Part shown: positions 8,240-16,328 of the stretch, piece after piece | Numbering within the stretch: the first letter of the stretch is position 1 | Layout of the letters: every line of letters begins with the position of its first letter | Origin: Shewanella sp. Choline-02u-19 | GTDB lineage: Bacteria > Pseudomonadota > Gammaproteobacteria > Enterobacterales > Shewanellaceae | Length of the DNA: 64,000 nucleotides | Assembly (NCBI RefSeq): GCF_002836205.1 | Contig: NZ_PJBE01000012.1 | Span: 248,001 to 312,000 of the forward strand | Direction: 5' to 3' | The notes under the pieces: generated by a model | The model's input: the letters and a program-made list of their open reading frames with translations, nothing else | The model's database searches: none | Told to the model about the DNA's origin: nothing | Translations under genes and position numbers: made by a program

Positions 8240-9907
8240 TTAATGACTTGCGTGTGGATCGTCAGTAACATTGCTATTACTGCCACTTAAGCGCTGCAAA
8301 CTGCCCTGAATACTGGCTTCTGAATCCAATAAGAATTGGCCAGACACTATCACTTTATCGCCAGCTTTTAGCCCTTCGATAATTTCAGCTTTTCCTTGGG
8401 AAATTATGCCCACTTTTACGCTGACAGAGGTAAATTTATTATCGTCTCGTTGCACCACGACTCGGTTCTCTCGGCCGGTAAGAATGAGCGCCTCGGTAGG
8501 AATGGACAGTACGTTTTTCTTTGGACCACCAAAGAGCGTGACATCAACTAAGGTGCCTGGCTTGAGTAGTTTTTCGGTATTTTCTAGCTTGATACGTACT
8601 CGCATTGCCCGCGAGACAGGATCCAGCTCTGGGTAGATGTAATCAATAGTCGATTCCAAATCAAACAAACCTTGAGAGGCGGAAGTCACCTCCACGGGGC
8701 GACCTTGTTCTAGCCAGCTTTGTTCGTTTTCAAACACGTCGGCAATTACCCACACACTGCTTAAATCAACAATTTCAAACAGCGTATTGCCAGGTTCAAC
8801 ATACATCCCATGGCGTACTGACAAGAGACTAACAAAACCATCTTGGTCGGCGTAATAAGGGACGCGATAAGTGGTTTCACCAGTTTGCTCTAAATGCTTG
8901 ATGGTATTGGAGCTAACACCTAATAGTTCGAGACGTAAACGCGCTTTGCGCAGTAATCCTGCACCGCGATTCTTGTCTTGTTTGAGGTAATCGATAGCTT
9001 GCATGTAATCGTCTTGCGCATTAATGAGTTCTGGAGAGTACAATTCATAAAGAAGTTGCCCTTTCTTTACGCGTTGACCAACGGTATGCACCATTAAGGT
9101 TTCAATCCAGCCGCTAACGCGTGTATGCGCATGGCCAATAGCGTTTTCATTGTATTGCACGGTACCAATGGTCTTGACCTGCTTCCACAGAGTGCCCTCG
9201 GTGACTTGCTCGCTGCGCATGCCAAGAGCTTGCTGCATGCCGCCGGATACGCCGACAACGACCTCTTCAGTAACCCCACCTACAGTGACCTTTTCTAAGT
9301 TCATGCCGCATATAGGGCAAGTGCCTGGCACGTCAGAAACGACGTGAGGATGCATTGGGCAGACATATTTTATATTGCCATCCCCATTTGATTGAGCGGC
9401 AGGAATTAACGTCGGTTTTGGCTGACTTAGCAATTTCTCTGCTTTAGTTTGTGGCGCAACGGCTATTTTAGAGGCATCACTTTGATGACTGGCATGATCG
9501 TGGCCAGCATGTTCATTAGGGAGAGCTTCCTCCTCCTCTTCCTTGACTAAAAACATGTTACATTTTGGACATCGACCCGGTTCATGGCTCGTGACTTCGG
9601 GGTGCATGGGGCAGTAGTAATCTTTGTTCACTGCTGCGACAGTATCTGCTATTGATGTTCCACTCGATGATTCATCTTTGACGAGGAACATCTTACATAT
9701 AGAACAACGGCCAGCTTCATGGCTGGTCTCTTCTGGATGCATTGGGCAGTAATATTCAGCGTTATGTTGCTGATTTTGTACTGTGGTTTCAGATTGCTCT
9801 TGTGATAGAGCTTGGCTGTAGCCAAGTATCGGGGTTGCAGCAACTAATAAGCTGCTTAGCGCACACACTGCGTTTTTACGAAACTGTTTTGATTTGAATA
9901 AACTCAT
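8240..9907 (-). CDS. cusB: CusB-type periplasmic adaptor with three N-terminal metal-binding modules
   Basis: A 555-residue membrane fusion protein. After a signal-like N-terminus (about 33 residues) come three heavy-metal-binding modules of the form CPMHP-x(n)-C-x2-C-x-M: around residues 53-76, 98-121 and 181-204 (for example YYCPMHPE with CSICKMFL). The typical adaptor body follows (GWIETLMVHTVGQRVKKGQL, ELYSPELINAQDDYMQA, VSRAMRVRIKLEN). E. coli CusB has no such modules, and three in one adaptor is more than the usual one. They probably deliver Cu or Ag to the pump. It is preceded 24 bases upstream by a free two-module protein and followed by cusA. His-rich linkers between modules (HAGHDHASH) add further ligands. 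Confidence 0.93.
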   Translation of the reverse strand: MSLFKSKQFRKNAVCALSSLLVAATPILGYSQALSQEQSETTVQNQQHNAEYYCPMHPEETSHEAGRCSICKMFLVKDESSSGTSIADTVAAVNKDYYCPMHPEVTSHEPGRCPKCNMFLVKEEEEEALPNEHAGHDHASHQSDASKIAVAPQTKAEKLLSQPKPTLIPAAQSNGDGNIKYVCPMHPHVVSDVPGTCPICGMNLEKVTVGGVTEEVVVGVSGGMQQALGMRSEQVTEGTLWKQVKTIGTVQYNENAIGHAHTRVSGWIETLMVHTVGQRVKKGQLLYELYSPELINAQDDYMQAIDYLKQDKNRGAGLLRKARLRLELLGVSSNTIKHLEQTGETTYRVPYYADQDGFVSLLSVRHGMYVEPGNTLFEIVDLSSVWVIADVFENEQSWLEQGRPVEVTSASQGLFDLESTIDYIYPELDPVSRAMRVRIKLENTEKLLKPGTLVDVTLFGGPKKNVLSIPTEALILTGRENRVVVQRDDNKFTSVSVKVGIISQGKAEIIEGLKAGDKVIVSGQFLLDSEASIQGSLQRLSGSNSNVTDDPHASH

Positions 9908-9931
9908 AATGCCTTATCTCCACCCTAGCTT

Positions 9932-10318
9932 TTAGTGATGCATGTGACTTTTTTTATCGGCGTTTTCGCTATTTGCGATAGGCGTTAAGTCCATGCCACA
10001 TTTAGGGCAGCTATCACCCGCTTTACCCGTAATTGCAGGGTTCATTGGACATGCGTGAGTGTCAGCAGTCATCTTATGATGAGCTGTCTTTCCCTTTTTT
10101 GGGCAAGAATCACAGTTATGTCCAGCGGCTTTTGTTGCTTTCAAGTCCATACCGCATTTAGGGCAAGAGTCGCCCTTAGCGCCGGTGACTTCAGGATGCA
10201 TTGGGCAAGCGTAGCTTTGACTCTGCTCGGCGCCGTGATCATGTGCATGCGCTGATACAGCAGGTGCCCAGGTTAAAAACAAAAAGGTAGTTAATACCAT
10301 GCTAATAAAGGTTTTCAT
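9932..10318 (-). CDS. Periplasmic two-module heavy-metal-binding protein (CPMHP type)
   Basis: 128 residues with a clear signal peptide (cleavage likely after AVSA, about residue 23). There is a His-rich start (HAHDHG) and two CPM(H/N)P-CPKCGMDL modules at about residues 36-60 and 88-112, separated by a linker with CDSCPKKGK. The C-terminus is His-rich (KKSHMHH). It is a free-standing version of the modules fused to CusB. The position directly upstream of cusB and the lack of a cusF gene suggest it acts as the periplasmic copper/silver chaperone; that role is inferred. Its own ribosome site (GGAG before the ATG at 10318) is good. Confidence 0.85.
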   Translation of the reverse strand: MKTFISMVLTTFLFLTWAPAVSAHAHDHGAEQSQSYACPMHPEVTGAKGDSCPKCGMDLKATKAAGHNCDSCPKKGKTAHHKMTADTHACPMNPAITGKAGDSCPKCGMDLTPIANSENADKKSHMHH

Positions 10319-10447
10319 AACTTAACTCCATCAAAGAGATGGCCGAATGCTGTAAGTGCTAATGCACAAAACAATTAACGGCTTAAATAATTGCTTAATA
10401 AGAATAAATAACGTTTTAAAAATGTAGAGACAGGGGGGCGTCTCGAT

Positions 10448-10864
10448 TTACGCTATTGGAGGTCTTAAATCTTGTGGCAATGAGATAGAGTGGAAATGAG
10501 GCATTGGAGTGGCCATTGCAATATCGGAGGTGTTGTTGCCAGGCCATGACAACACATTAAACAGTGAACCTGTTACTGAAATTACCAAGCAATGGTTACA
10601 ATCACTCTGGCATGATCCGTTGCCGTTGCAGCAATTCTTAGAGTTGCCGGGAAGCATTTGCGTATCCTCATCAGAATCACAGCAATGAGTGTTGCTATCT
10701 ATTTGCTGTTGGTGGCATTCAGCCCCATCTTGCATGCTCATCATTGGCATATCATCAGCCATCGCATTCGGTACCATCAATGATCCATTAGATAGCATTA
10801 GCTGACTCAACAAAGCGAGTAGCGTAAAGGCTATTAATGTATGACGGCGAAGGATGCTAAACAT
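10448..10864 (-). CDS. Secreted Cys/His/Met-rich protein, CopL/DUF2946-like
   Basis: 138 residues. The N-terminal hydrophobic segment (about residues 10-30) is a likely signal peptide, followed by a Met/His/Cys-rich region with MPMMSMQDGAECHQQQ, HCCDSD, NCCNGNG and CQSDCNHC. The C-terminus SLPQDLRPPIA has the RPP ending seen in many CopL/DUF2946-type copper-responsive proteins. I infer copper binding or sensing in the periplasm. It lies immediately upstream of the cus cluster on the same strand, separated by about 130 bases containing a weak hairpin (10427-10444), so it may be a separate transcript or the first gene. No enzymatic motif is visible. Confidence 0.6.
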   Translation of the reverse strand: MFSILRRHTLIAFTLLALLSQLMLSNGSLMVPNAMADDMPMMSMQDGAECHQQQIDSNTHCCDSDEDTQMLPGNSKNCCNGNGSCQSDCNHCLVISVTGSLFNVLSWPGNNTSDIAMATPMPHFHSISLPQDLRPPIA

Positions 10865-10913
10865 GATGGTTCCAAGTAATGTGCTTTGATTAGTCTAACA
10901 CAGCAAAAAAGTT

Positions 10914-10953
10914 ACACATTGATAAAGTTCACAAATTCACTTTATCAATGTGT
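10914..10953 (-). terminator. Perfect 15-bp inverted repeat, probable terminator (or operator)
   Basis: ACACATTGATAAAGT at 10914-10928 is exactly complementary to ACTTTATCAATGTGT at 10939-10953, with a 10-base loop. Read on the minus strand it follows the DUF2057 gene and is trailed by AACTTTTTTGC, as for an intrinsic terminator. The stem is unusually A+T-rich, and it lies 50 bases upstream of the Cys-rich gene, so a regulator site is the alternative. Confidence 0.55.
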
Positions 10954-10976
10954 TAACAGCTGCGGGAGCTAGATTG

Positions 10977-11393
10977 CTATTTTTGCAGTAATATTTTAGC
11001 CATCAGTTGGCTATGAGTCATCAATGCGACCTGTTTCTCGCTACCGCTATCATCGGTTAACTTAATATAAGGCGAGTTGATAAACTGGTAAGCATCCTCT
11101 TCAGATAAAATACTCGGGGTGATCGCCTCATAGTTAGCGGCCGTTTCCAGATCGATATAGAGATATAGCGGTTCAGAGCGGACCCAATTAGAGTCATCGG
11201 CATTTGATTCAAAAAGATCGCGGTACTGTAGCTCAATTAAGTTTTGACCGTTCTCCAGTTGCAGGTATCGACTGTCAACATTATTTAACCCATTCACTCC
11301 GAGTACTTCAAGTGATTCAGGAAAAGAAACAGAGGCTGCCATACTGGTGAAACTGGCAAGAGAAAGTGCGATAACGCTGATAAATTTTTTCAT
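10977..11393 (-). CDS. DUF2057 (YccT-like) secreted protein
   Basis: 138 residues starting MKKFISVIALSLASF, with a clear signal peptide ending near SMAA. The mature part is mainly beta-like (SVSFPESLEVLGVNGLNNVD, LIELQYRDLFES) and matches the layout of the DUF2057 family typified by E. coli YccT, whose members are periplasmic. The start at 11393 is chosen over the ATG at 11405 because GGAG lies seven bases before it. It is on the same strand as the copper cluster but ends in its own hairpin, so a functional link is not shown. E. coli YccT has been linked with curli control in the literature; that cannot be transferred with confidence. Confidence 0.75.
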   Translation of the reverse strand: MKKFISVIALSLASFTSMAASVSFPESLEVLGVNGLNNVDSRYLQLENGQNLIELQYRDLFESNADDSNWVRSEPLYLYIDLETAANYEAITPSILSEEDAYQFINSPYIKLTDDSGSEKQVALMTHSQLMAKILLQK

Positions 11394-11485
11394 AATAAAC
11401 TCCAAACAAAACCGGTAACCATGGGCTGAATGCCTATGGATAAATTACATAGATGTAAATTGCGCTGAGCGCTTGTGATTTAAGG

Positions 11486-11923
11486 TTAAGCTTGCAGTGA
11501 GATCGGTGGTGGGTTAATTGATGCTTGTTCCGCAGTTTGAGGAGACCAAAATATGGTTTGTAGGCTCTGTCCCGCTTGTTGAGAGCCGAGGTTGAGCTGA
11601 GCTTGTGCAATAATAGCGGGGATAGAAACACAGTGTGATACACAATCACCCATGCCTAACACCTCACACAATGCGTCACAATCAACCATGCTCGTGTTAA
11701 TGCTTAGCATGGCGCTACCACAGCTGGGTGTATCTTGATGGGGAACGGCTATTGAGCTTATCAACACTGGGTTTATCGGTAGCTGAGTTAGTTCGATTTG
11801 CTGAACATGTTGGGAAGCGTGCGAGCTGGCATGCAAAAATTTAGGCATAGCCATCGCTGGTGAAAGCAAAAATTGCCCGACCAGTGAGATGAGTAATGCT
11901 AAATATGCGATGCGTTTGCACAT
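11486..11923 (-). CDS. Secreted Cys/His-containing hypothetical protein
   Basis: 145 residues. The first about 30 are a signal peptide (MCKRIAYLALLISLVGQFLL, cleavage near AMAM). The mature part has HASSHASQHVQQ, a cysteine cluster CDALCEVLGMGDCVSHC and a proline-rich end (NPPPISLQA) that recalls the ending of the Cys-rich gene at 10448. No named family is recognised. The shared layout and strand suggest a second copper-responsive or copper-binding protein of the same locus. The ATG at 11923 has GGAAAAG upstream; the longer TTG start at 11938 is less likely. Confidence in the gene is moderate and in any function low. Confidence 0.55.
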   Translation of the reverse strand: MCKRIAYLALLISLVGQFLLSPAMAMPKFLHASSHASQHVQQIELTQLPINPVLISSIAVPHQDTPSCGSAMLSINTSMVDCDALCEVLGMGDCVSHCVSIPAIIAQAQLNLGSQQAGQSLQTIFWSPQTAEQASINPPPISLQA

Positions 11924-12305
11924 GTTCAACTTTTCCAAATAATGATGATGTAACTAGATAGACCTTGCTACTAGGTAATTAGTTTCAGGCTACACATATA
12001 TTTTTTATATTTGTTTGAACTCTGACTCATTTTCACATCTTGAAAAACTCAATTAAATGCGTTAAATACCGCATTATCAAGCCGATAAGACATAATCCTT
12101 GCGATAAACAAGGCTTTAGGCTAACTTTAGTGAAAGCGCATATATAGTGAGCAATTTTTGATTCAGTTGAGAGAGTTAGAGCCATGTCTCATTTTGCACT
12201 TTTAGTCCCAGATTAATCAGTAGGATATGGTTTATACTAGACCGCATAAATAGAGATGAAGTAAAACTTACATCGATATAAAAATTAAATATTTGGAGAT
12301 GAGTG
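11924..12305. other. Divergent regulatory region between the Cys-rich gene and cymA
   Basis: About 380 A+T-rich bases with no gene. It should hold the promoters of cymA and of the minus-strand gene. A small inverted repeat AATGCG (12056-12061) / CGCATT (12070-12075) is visible. I do not see a clear FNR or CRP palindrome by eye. Confidence 0.5.
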
Positions 12306-12866
12306 ATGAACTGGCGAGCACTATTTAAACCTAGCGCAAAATTTTCGATTCTAGCATTGTTGGTCGTTGGTATCGTAGTTGGTGTTGTAGGTTATTTTGC
12401 GACACAACAAACTTTGCATGCAACAAGTTCAGATCAGTTCTGTATGAGCTGCCATAGCAATCATTCATTGAAAGATGAAGTGATGGCTTCTGCTCACGGC
12501 GGAGGACGCGCAGGTGTTACTGTGCAGTGTCAAGACTGTCACTTACCGCACAATCCAGTTAAGTACCTAGTTAAGAAAATTATTGTGTCTAAAGACCTAT
12601 ATGGTTTCATGACTATCGATGGTTTCAATACTCAAGCATGGTTGGATGAAAATCGTAAAGAGCAAGCCGATCACGCACTTAAGTACTTTAAAGGCAATGA
12701 CTCAGCTAACTGTCAGCACTGTCATACTCGTATTTACGAAAACCAACCTGAAGCAATGAAGAAGATGGCGAAGAGAATGCACGCTAACAACTTCAAGAAA
12801 GCTGATGATAAGCGTAAGACTTGTGTTGATTGCCACAAAGGCGTTGCTCACGTTTACGTTAAATAA
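12306..12866 (+). CDS. cymA: CymA, NapC/NirT-family tetrahaem c-type cytochrome (menaquinol dehydrogenase)
   Basis: 186 residues: one N-terminal membrane helix (about residues 15-35) and a periplasmic domain with four CXXCH haem sites (CMSCH, CQDCH, CQHCH, CVDCH). The sequence agrees closely with remembered Shewanella CymA (FKPSAKFSILALLVVGIVVG, KKIIVSKDLYGF, NTQAWLDENRKEQAD). CymA takes electrons from menaquinol and passes them to periplasmic fumarate, nitrate, DMSO and metal-reducing systems. The ATG at 12306 has GGAG eight bases before it; the GTG at 12303 is less likely. It is a single gene with its own terminator. The genus-level assignment of the window rests largely on this gene. Confidence 0.97.
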   Translation: MNWRALFKPSAKFSILALLVVGIVVGVVGYFATQQTLHATSSDQFCMSCHSNHSLKDEVMASAHGGGRAGVTVQCQDCHLPHNPVKYLVKKIIVSKDLYGFMTIDGFNTQAWLDENRKEQADHALKYFKGNDSANCQHCHTRIYENQPEAMKKMAKRMHANNFKKADDKRKTCVDCHKGVAHVYVK

Positions 12867-12924
12867 GACTCAGTAAACAACAAGCACTATGAATGCAAGT
12901 TAGATGAGCTAGCATTCACAGCTT

Positions 12925-12959
12925 AAAGCCCCATGATAGAAATATCACGGGGCTTTTTT
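12925..12959 (+). terminator. Intrinsic terminator of cymA
   Basis: The stem AAAGCCCC-A-TGATA / TATCA-C-GGGGCTTT with a short GAAA loop is followed by TTTTTT, about 60 bases after the cymA stop codon. Confidence 0.85.
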
Positions 12960-12978
12960 GTGGCTGTTATTTGGGAAT

Positions 12979-13370
12979 CGATAGGGCAGAGACGGTAAGT
13001 CGGATGGAACCGAGATGGTGAAGCCGGATAGGGCTGAGATGGTAAAGCCGGATGGAACTGAGGTGGTGAAGCCGGATAGAGCTGAGATGGTGAAGCTGGA
13101 TGGAACTGAGACGGTAAAGCCGGATGGAACTGAGGTGGTGAAGCCGGATGGAACTGAGGTGGTGAAGCCGGATAGAGCTGAGACGGTGAAGCCGGATAGG
13201 GCTGAGACGGTAAAGCCGGGTGGAACTGAGATGGTGAAGCCGGATAGGGCTGAAATGGTAAAGGCGGTGGGGCTGAGATGGTAAGTCGATAGGGCTGAGA
13301 CGGTAAAGCGGATAGAGCTGAGATGGTGAAGCTGGATGGAACTGAGATGGTGAAGCCGGATAGGGTTGAG
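12979..13370. repeat. 24-bp minisatellite, about 16 copies
   Basis: Tandem units of the form AAGCCGGATGGAACTGAGGTGG-TG begin at 12997 and repeat every 24 bases to 13260. Three slightly shorter units (23, 22 and 23 bases) follow, then full-length units to 13370; a partial unit precedes at 12979. Two unit types alternate irregularly: one with GGATGGAACTGAG, one with GGATAGRGCTGAG. Since 24 is a multiple of three, several frames on both strands stay open (89 to 158 codons), but none has a ribosome site and they are judged non-coding. The rest of the 12867-13494 gap holds only the cymA terminator and unremarkable sequence. Confidence 0.92.
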
Positions 13371-13494
13371 GCATAGGCTAGGAATAACCGAAATAGCAAA
13401 GAATATGCAGCTTGCTGAGTATCCTTTGCTTTGCCGTCAGCGAAGCGCCCGTCTAAGCACTTGTCGACTTCGTATATTTCGGCTGTTAACCGTT

Positions 13495-13773
13495 CTAGCT
13501 TTTTTGTTGAGCCAAAACCTGTTGGCGATATTGCAGTAAGCTAAAGACGCCGAAAATAAACACTTGTAGATAATCGCTCTTTTTTAACGCTATTAGGCTT
13601 TTAAAAATAGTGTGAAAGATCATCGTTTGGAAGCTGTGCATAAGCACTGTCACGGCCAGAAGAATATTCAAAATAACGGCAATGTTTCCGTCAAATGGCA
13701 CCGCTAGATTATAAAACATCATTAACCATGCCAAGGCGGTGGCTAGCTTTCCTAACAGCAAAACCAGTTTCAT
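13495..13773 (-). CDS. DUF1145 family membrane protein (YhhL-like)
   Basis: 92 residues with two to three hydrophobic helices (LVLLLGKLATALAWLMMFYN, AVILNILLAVTVLMH). It follows rsmD directly: its ATG at 13773 abuts the rsmD stop. DUF1145/YhhL is encoded next to rsmD and ftsYEX in E. coli and relatives, so the synteny supports the call. The function is unknown. Confidence 0.8.
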   Translation of the reverse strand: MKLVLLLGKLATALAWLMMFYNLAVPFDGNIAVILNILLAVTVLMHSFQTMIFHTIFKSLIALKKSDYLQVFIFGVFSLLQYRQQVLAQQKS

Positions 13774-14391
13774 TTAAACACTCTCCTCAACACCTTGTGT
13801 ATCGTCAGTTTCCTGCTGCGGACTGTATTGATATAAACGATAGATCACTTGTCCTGCTTTTTTCTCTTTAAGTTGTGTCCAACTCGCGGGCACATCAAGC
13901 TGTGCTAATTCAGACTCAGTTTCAACATAGATAAGTGCGTCAGCGAGTAACCATTGTTGCTGATCTAGCAATTGGATACTTTTCTCTGTCAGTGACTTTC
14001 TGAAAGGCGGGTCGATAAATACAATATCAAAGCCTTTATCAGGCGTTGTCGCTAATAGCTTTAAGCTATCGCCCTTAATCACATCGGCGTCGTCACACTT
14101 TAACGTCGTTAAGTTTGCAACGAGTTGCTTTGCCGCCTGCGGTTGTAGCTCAAATACTCGGGCATAGGCAGCGTATCGTGACAAAGACTCTAAACTCAGC
14201 GCACCACTACCACCAAAACAGTCCAGCACTCTGGCGCCACGTACATCGTTTGCTATCCAATTAAACAAGGTTTCACGCACTCGGTCAGTCGTGGGGCGCA
14301 ATCCTTCTAGATCATGAATAGGCAGTTTGCGTGATCGCCACTGGCCAGAAATAATCCTTACTTGGCCACTTGAGAGTATTTTTTTGACCAT
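13774..14391 (-). CDS. rsmD: 16S rRNA (guanine(966)-N2)-methyltransferase RsmD
   Basis: 205 residues with the RsmD pattern: VRIISGQWRSRKLPI near the start, LRPTTDRVRETLFNWI, the SAM-binding LDCFGGSGALSLES and the catalytic loop FIDPPFRKS. It methylates N2 of G966 in 16S rRNA of the 30S subunit. It is divergent from ftsY across about 225 bases, the standard gammaproteobacterial arrangement, and is followed without a gap by the DUF1145 gene. The ATG at 14391 opens the conserved N-terminus. Confidence 0.95.
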   Translation of the reverse strand: MVKKILSSGQVRIISGQWRSRKLPIHDLEGLRPTTDRVRETLFNWIANDVRGARVLDCFGGSGALSLESLSRYAAYARVFELQPQAAKQLVANLTTLKCDDADVIKGDSLKLLATTPDKGFDIVFIDPPFRKSLTEKSIQLLDQQQWLLADALIYVETESELAQLDVPASWTQLKEKKAGQVIYRLYQYSPQQETDDTQGVEESV

Positions 14392-14615
14392 GGTGTCCTC
14401 GTGATTTTGCCTTATGGCAGAAAGTGGTAGACTATAGCGTCTGATTTAAGGTCGTTATTTTATATCAAAGCATCACTAAAAGGTAAAAAGCCGTCGTGTA
14501 CATACGATTCGGTTATATTTTTGCTGCTTTAAGCAGCGTAATTTTGCCATGCTTTTGATATAACGTCCTCCTCCTAACGCATTTATGTACAGCTATTTGA
14601 GCATCGGTAAAACAC

Positions 14616-16277
14616 ATGGCAAAGAAAGGTTTTTTTTCCTGGTTCCGCAAGGATAAATCTACAGAACAACCACAGGAAGCTGAAGCAGAGTTAAACGTAT
14701 CAGCTTCGGCTGAAACTGAGCAAGCTGACGCTAAACAAATTGAAGCTGATAACGTTGCTGCAGAGCTCGTTGAATCAGAAAGAGTCGCTGCAGAGCAAGC
14801 CGCAGAAACGGAAGCTGCACGTATTGCCGCTGAGCAGGCAGAGGCTGAAACAGTCGCTGCCGAGCAAGCCGCAGAAACGGAAGCTGCACGTATTGCCGCT
14901 GAGCAGGCAGAGGCTGAAACAGTTGCTGCCGAGCAAGCCGCAGAAGCTGAAGCTGCGCGTATTGCCGCTGAGCAGGCAGAAGTTGAAAGAGTTGCTGCCG
15001 AGCAAGCCGCAGAAGCGGAAGCTGCGCGTATTGCCGCTGAGCAGGCAGAGGCTGAAACAGTTGCTGCCGAGCAAGCCGCAGAAGCGGAAGCTGCGCGTAT
15101 TGCCGCTGAGCAGGCAGAAGTTGAAAGAGTTGCTGCCGAGCAAGCCGCAGAAGCGGAAGCTGCGCGTATTGCCGCTGAGCAGGCAGAAGTTGAAATAGTT
15201 GCTGCCGAGCAAGCCGCAGAAGCTGCACGTATTGCCGCCGAGCAGGCAGAAGTTGAAACAGTTGCTGCTGAGCAAGCTGCACAAGCTGACAATATAGCAA
15301 CAGAGCAACAACCAGAGCCGCAAGCTAAGCCGGTAAAAGAGGGATTATTTGCCCGACTTAAACGTGGTTTAAAGCGTACGAGTGCAAGTATTGGTAGTGG
15401 CTTTGTTGGTTTATTTAGCGGCAAAAAGATTGATGACGATCTTTTTGAAGAGTTAGAAGAGCAGCTACTGATCGCTGATGTCGGTGTTGAAACCACCACC
15501 CGCTTGATTAAAAATTTAACCGAGCAGGCCAGTCGCAAACAGCTCAAAGATGGTGAAGCGCTGTATGAGCTGATGCGTGATGAGATGCAAAAAATATTAG
15601 ATCCGGTATCAATTCCACTAATTCCAGAAAATGCAGATGGTCCGTTTGTTATTTTAATGGTCGGTGTCAACGGTGTGGGTAAAACCACGACTATCGGCAA
15701 GCTGGCTAAGCAATATCAAGCTGAAGGTAAAACAGTCATGCTAGCGGCGGGTGATACTTTCCGCGCAGCAGCCGTTGAACAGCTGCAAGTGTGGGGACAG
15801 CGTAATGATATTCCGGTAATAGCACAGCATACGGGTGCCGATAGTGCATCAGTGTTGTTTGATGCTCTGCAAGCCGCAAAGGCACGTAAGGTTGATGTGC
15901 TGATTGCCGATACCGCAGGTCGCTTACAAAACAAAGCACACTTGATGGACGAATTAAAGAAAGTCGTGCGTGTGATGAAAAAGCAGAACCCAGCAGCCCC
16001 GCATGAAGTGATGCTCACCCTAGATGCAAGCACAGGCCAGAATGCGATTAACCAAGCAAAAATTTTCCAAGAGGCTGTGGGAGTCACAGGGATCACTATT
16101 AGTAAGCTAGATGGCACCGCAAAAGGCGGGGTGATTTTTGCAATTGCTGACAAATTTGGTATTCCTATTCGTCATATTGGTGTTGGTGAGCAGATTGACG
16201 ATCTTCGTACTTTTGATGCAAAAGACTTTATTGAAGCACTGTTTAGTCAATCAAAAGACGACATAGACACAAAATAG
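14616..16277 (+). CDS. ftsY: Signal recognition particle receptor FtsY
   Basis: 553 residues. The C-terminal about 300 residues are the conserved NG domain GTPase: P-loop GVNGVGKTTTIGKLA, DTFRAAAVEQL, DTAGR and SKLDGTAKGGVIF. The N-terminal acidic A domain is expanded by seven near-identical 23-residue repeats (AEAARIAAEQAEVERVAAEQ type), predicted as a long charged helix. FtsY docks SRP-ribosome complexes at the inner membrane for co-translational insertion. It begins the ftsY-ftsE-ftsX block that leads to rpoH, and ftsE starts 51 bases after its stop. The large frames in other registers and on the minus strand across the repeat are artefacts of the in-phase repeat. Confidence 0.97.
   Translation: MAKKGFFSWFRKDKSTEQPQEAEAELNVSASAETEQADAKQIEADNVAAELVESERVAAEQAAETEAARIAAEQAEAETVAAEQAAETEAARIAAEQAEAETVAAEQAAEAEAARIAAEQAEVERVAAEQAAEAEAARIAAEQAEAETVAAEQAAEAEAARIAAEQAEVERVAAEQAAEAEAARIAAEQAEVEIVAAEQAAEAARIAAEQAEVETVAAEQAAQADNIATEQQPEPQAKPVKEGLFARLKRGLKRTSASIGSGFVGLFSGKKIDDDLFEELEEQLLIADVGVETTTRLIKNLTEQASRKQLKDGEALYELMRDEMQKILDPVSIPLIPENADGPFVILMVGVNGVGKTTTIGKLAKQYQAEGKTVMLAAGDTFRAAAVEQLQVWGQRNDIPVIAQHTGADSASVLFDALQAAKARKVDVLIADTAGRLQNKAHLMDELKKVVRVMKKQNPAAPHEVMLTLDASTGQNAINQAKIFQEAVGVTGITISKLDGTAKGGVIFAIADKFGIPIRHIGVGEQIDDLRTFDAKDFIEALFSQSKDDIDTK
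14802..15278 (+). repeat. 69-bp in-frame repeats in ftsY (seven copies)
   Basis: Copies start at 14802, 14871, 14940, 15009, 15078, 15147 and 15216. The first six are 69 bases (23 codons); the last is 63 bases. Two versions alternate, encoding AEAET or AEVER/AEVEI/AEVET in the middle. The copies are nearly identical at DNA level, which points to recent duplication or gene conversion and to likely length variation between strains. Confidence 0.93.
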
Positions 16278-16328
16278 CGTTAGTTTATAAACCTTAATAG
16301 CGATATCGACGACGAAGAAATCTAATTA

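Noticed and set aside
12979..13370. CRISPR array
   Set aside because: Units are contiguous 24-bp copies with no unique spacers; it is a minisatellite.
12923..13399. Minus- and plus-strand frames (158, 135, 89 codons) over the 24-bp repeat
   Set aside because: Open only because the repeat unit is a multiple of three; no ribosome site and low-complexity products.
14513..15700. Large minus-strand frame of 395 codons, and others of 145-189 codons, within ftsY
   Set aside because: Shadows of the in-phase 69-bp repeat; ftsY on the plus strand is certain.
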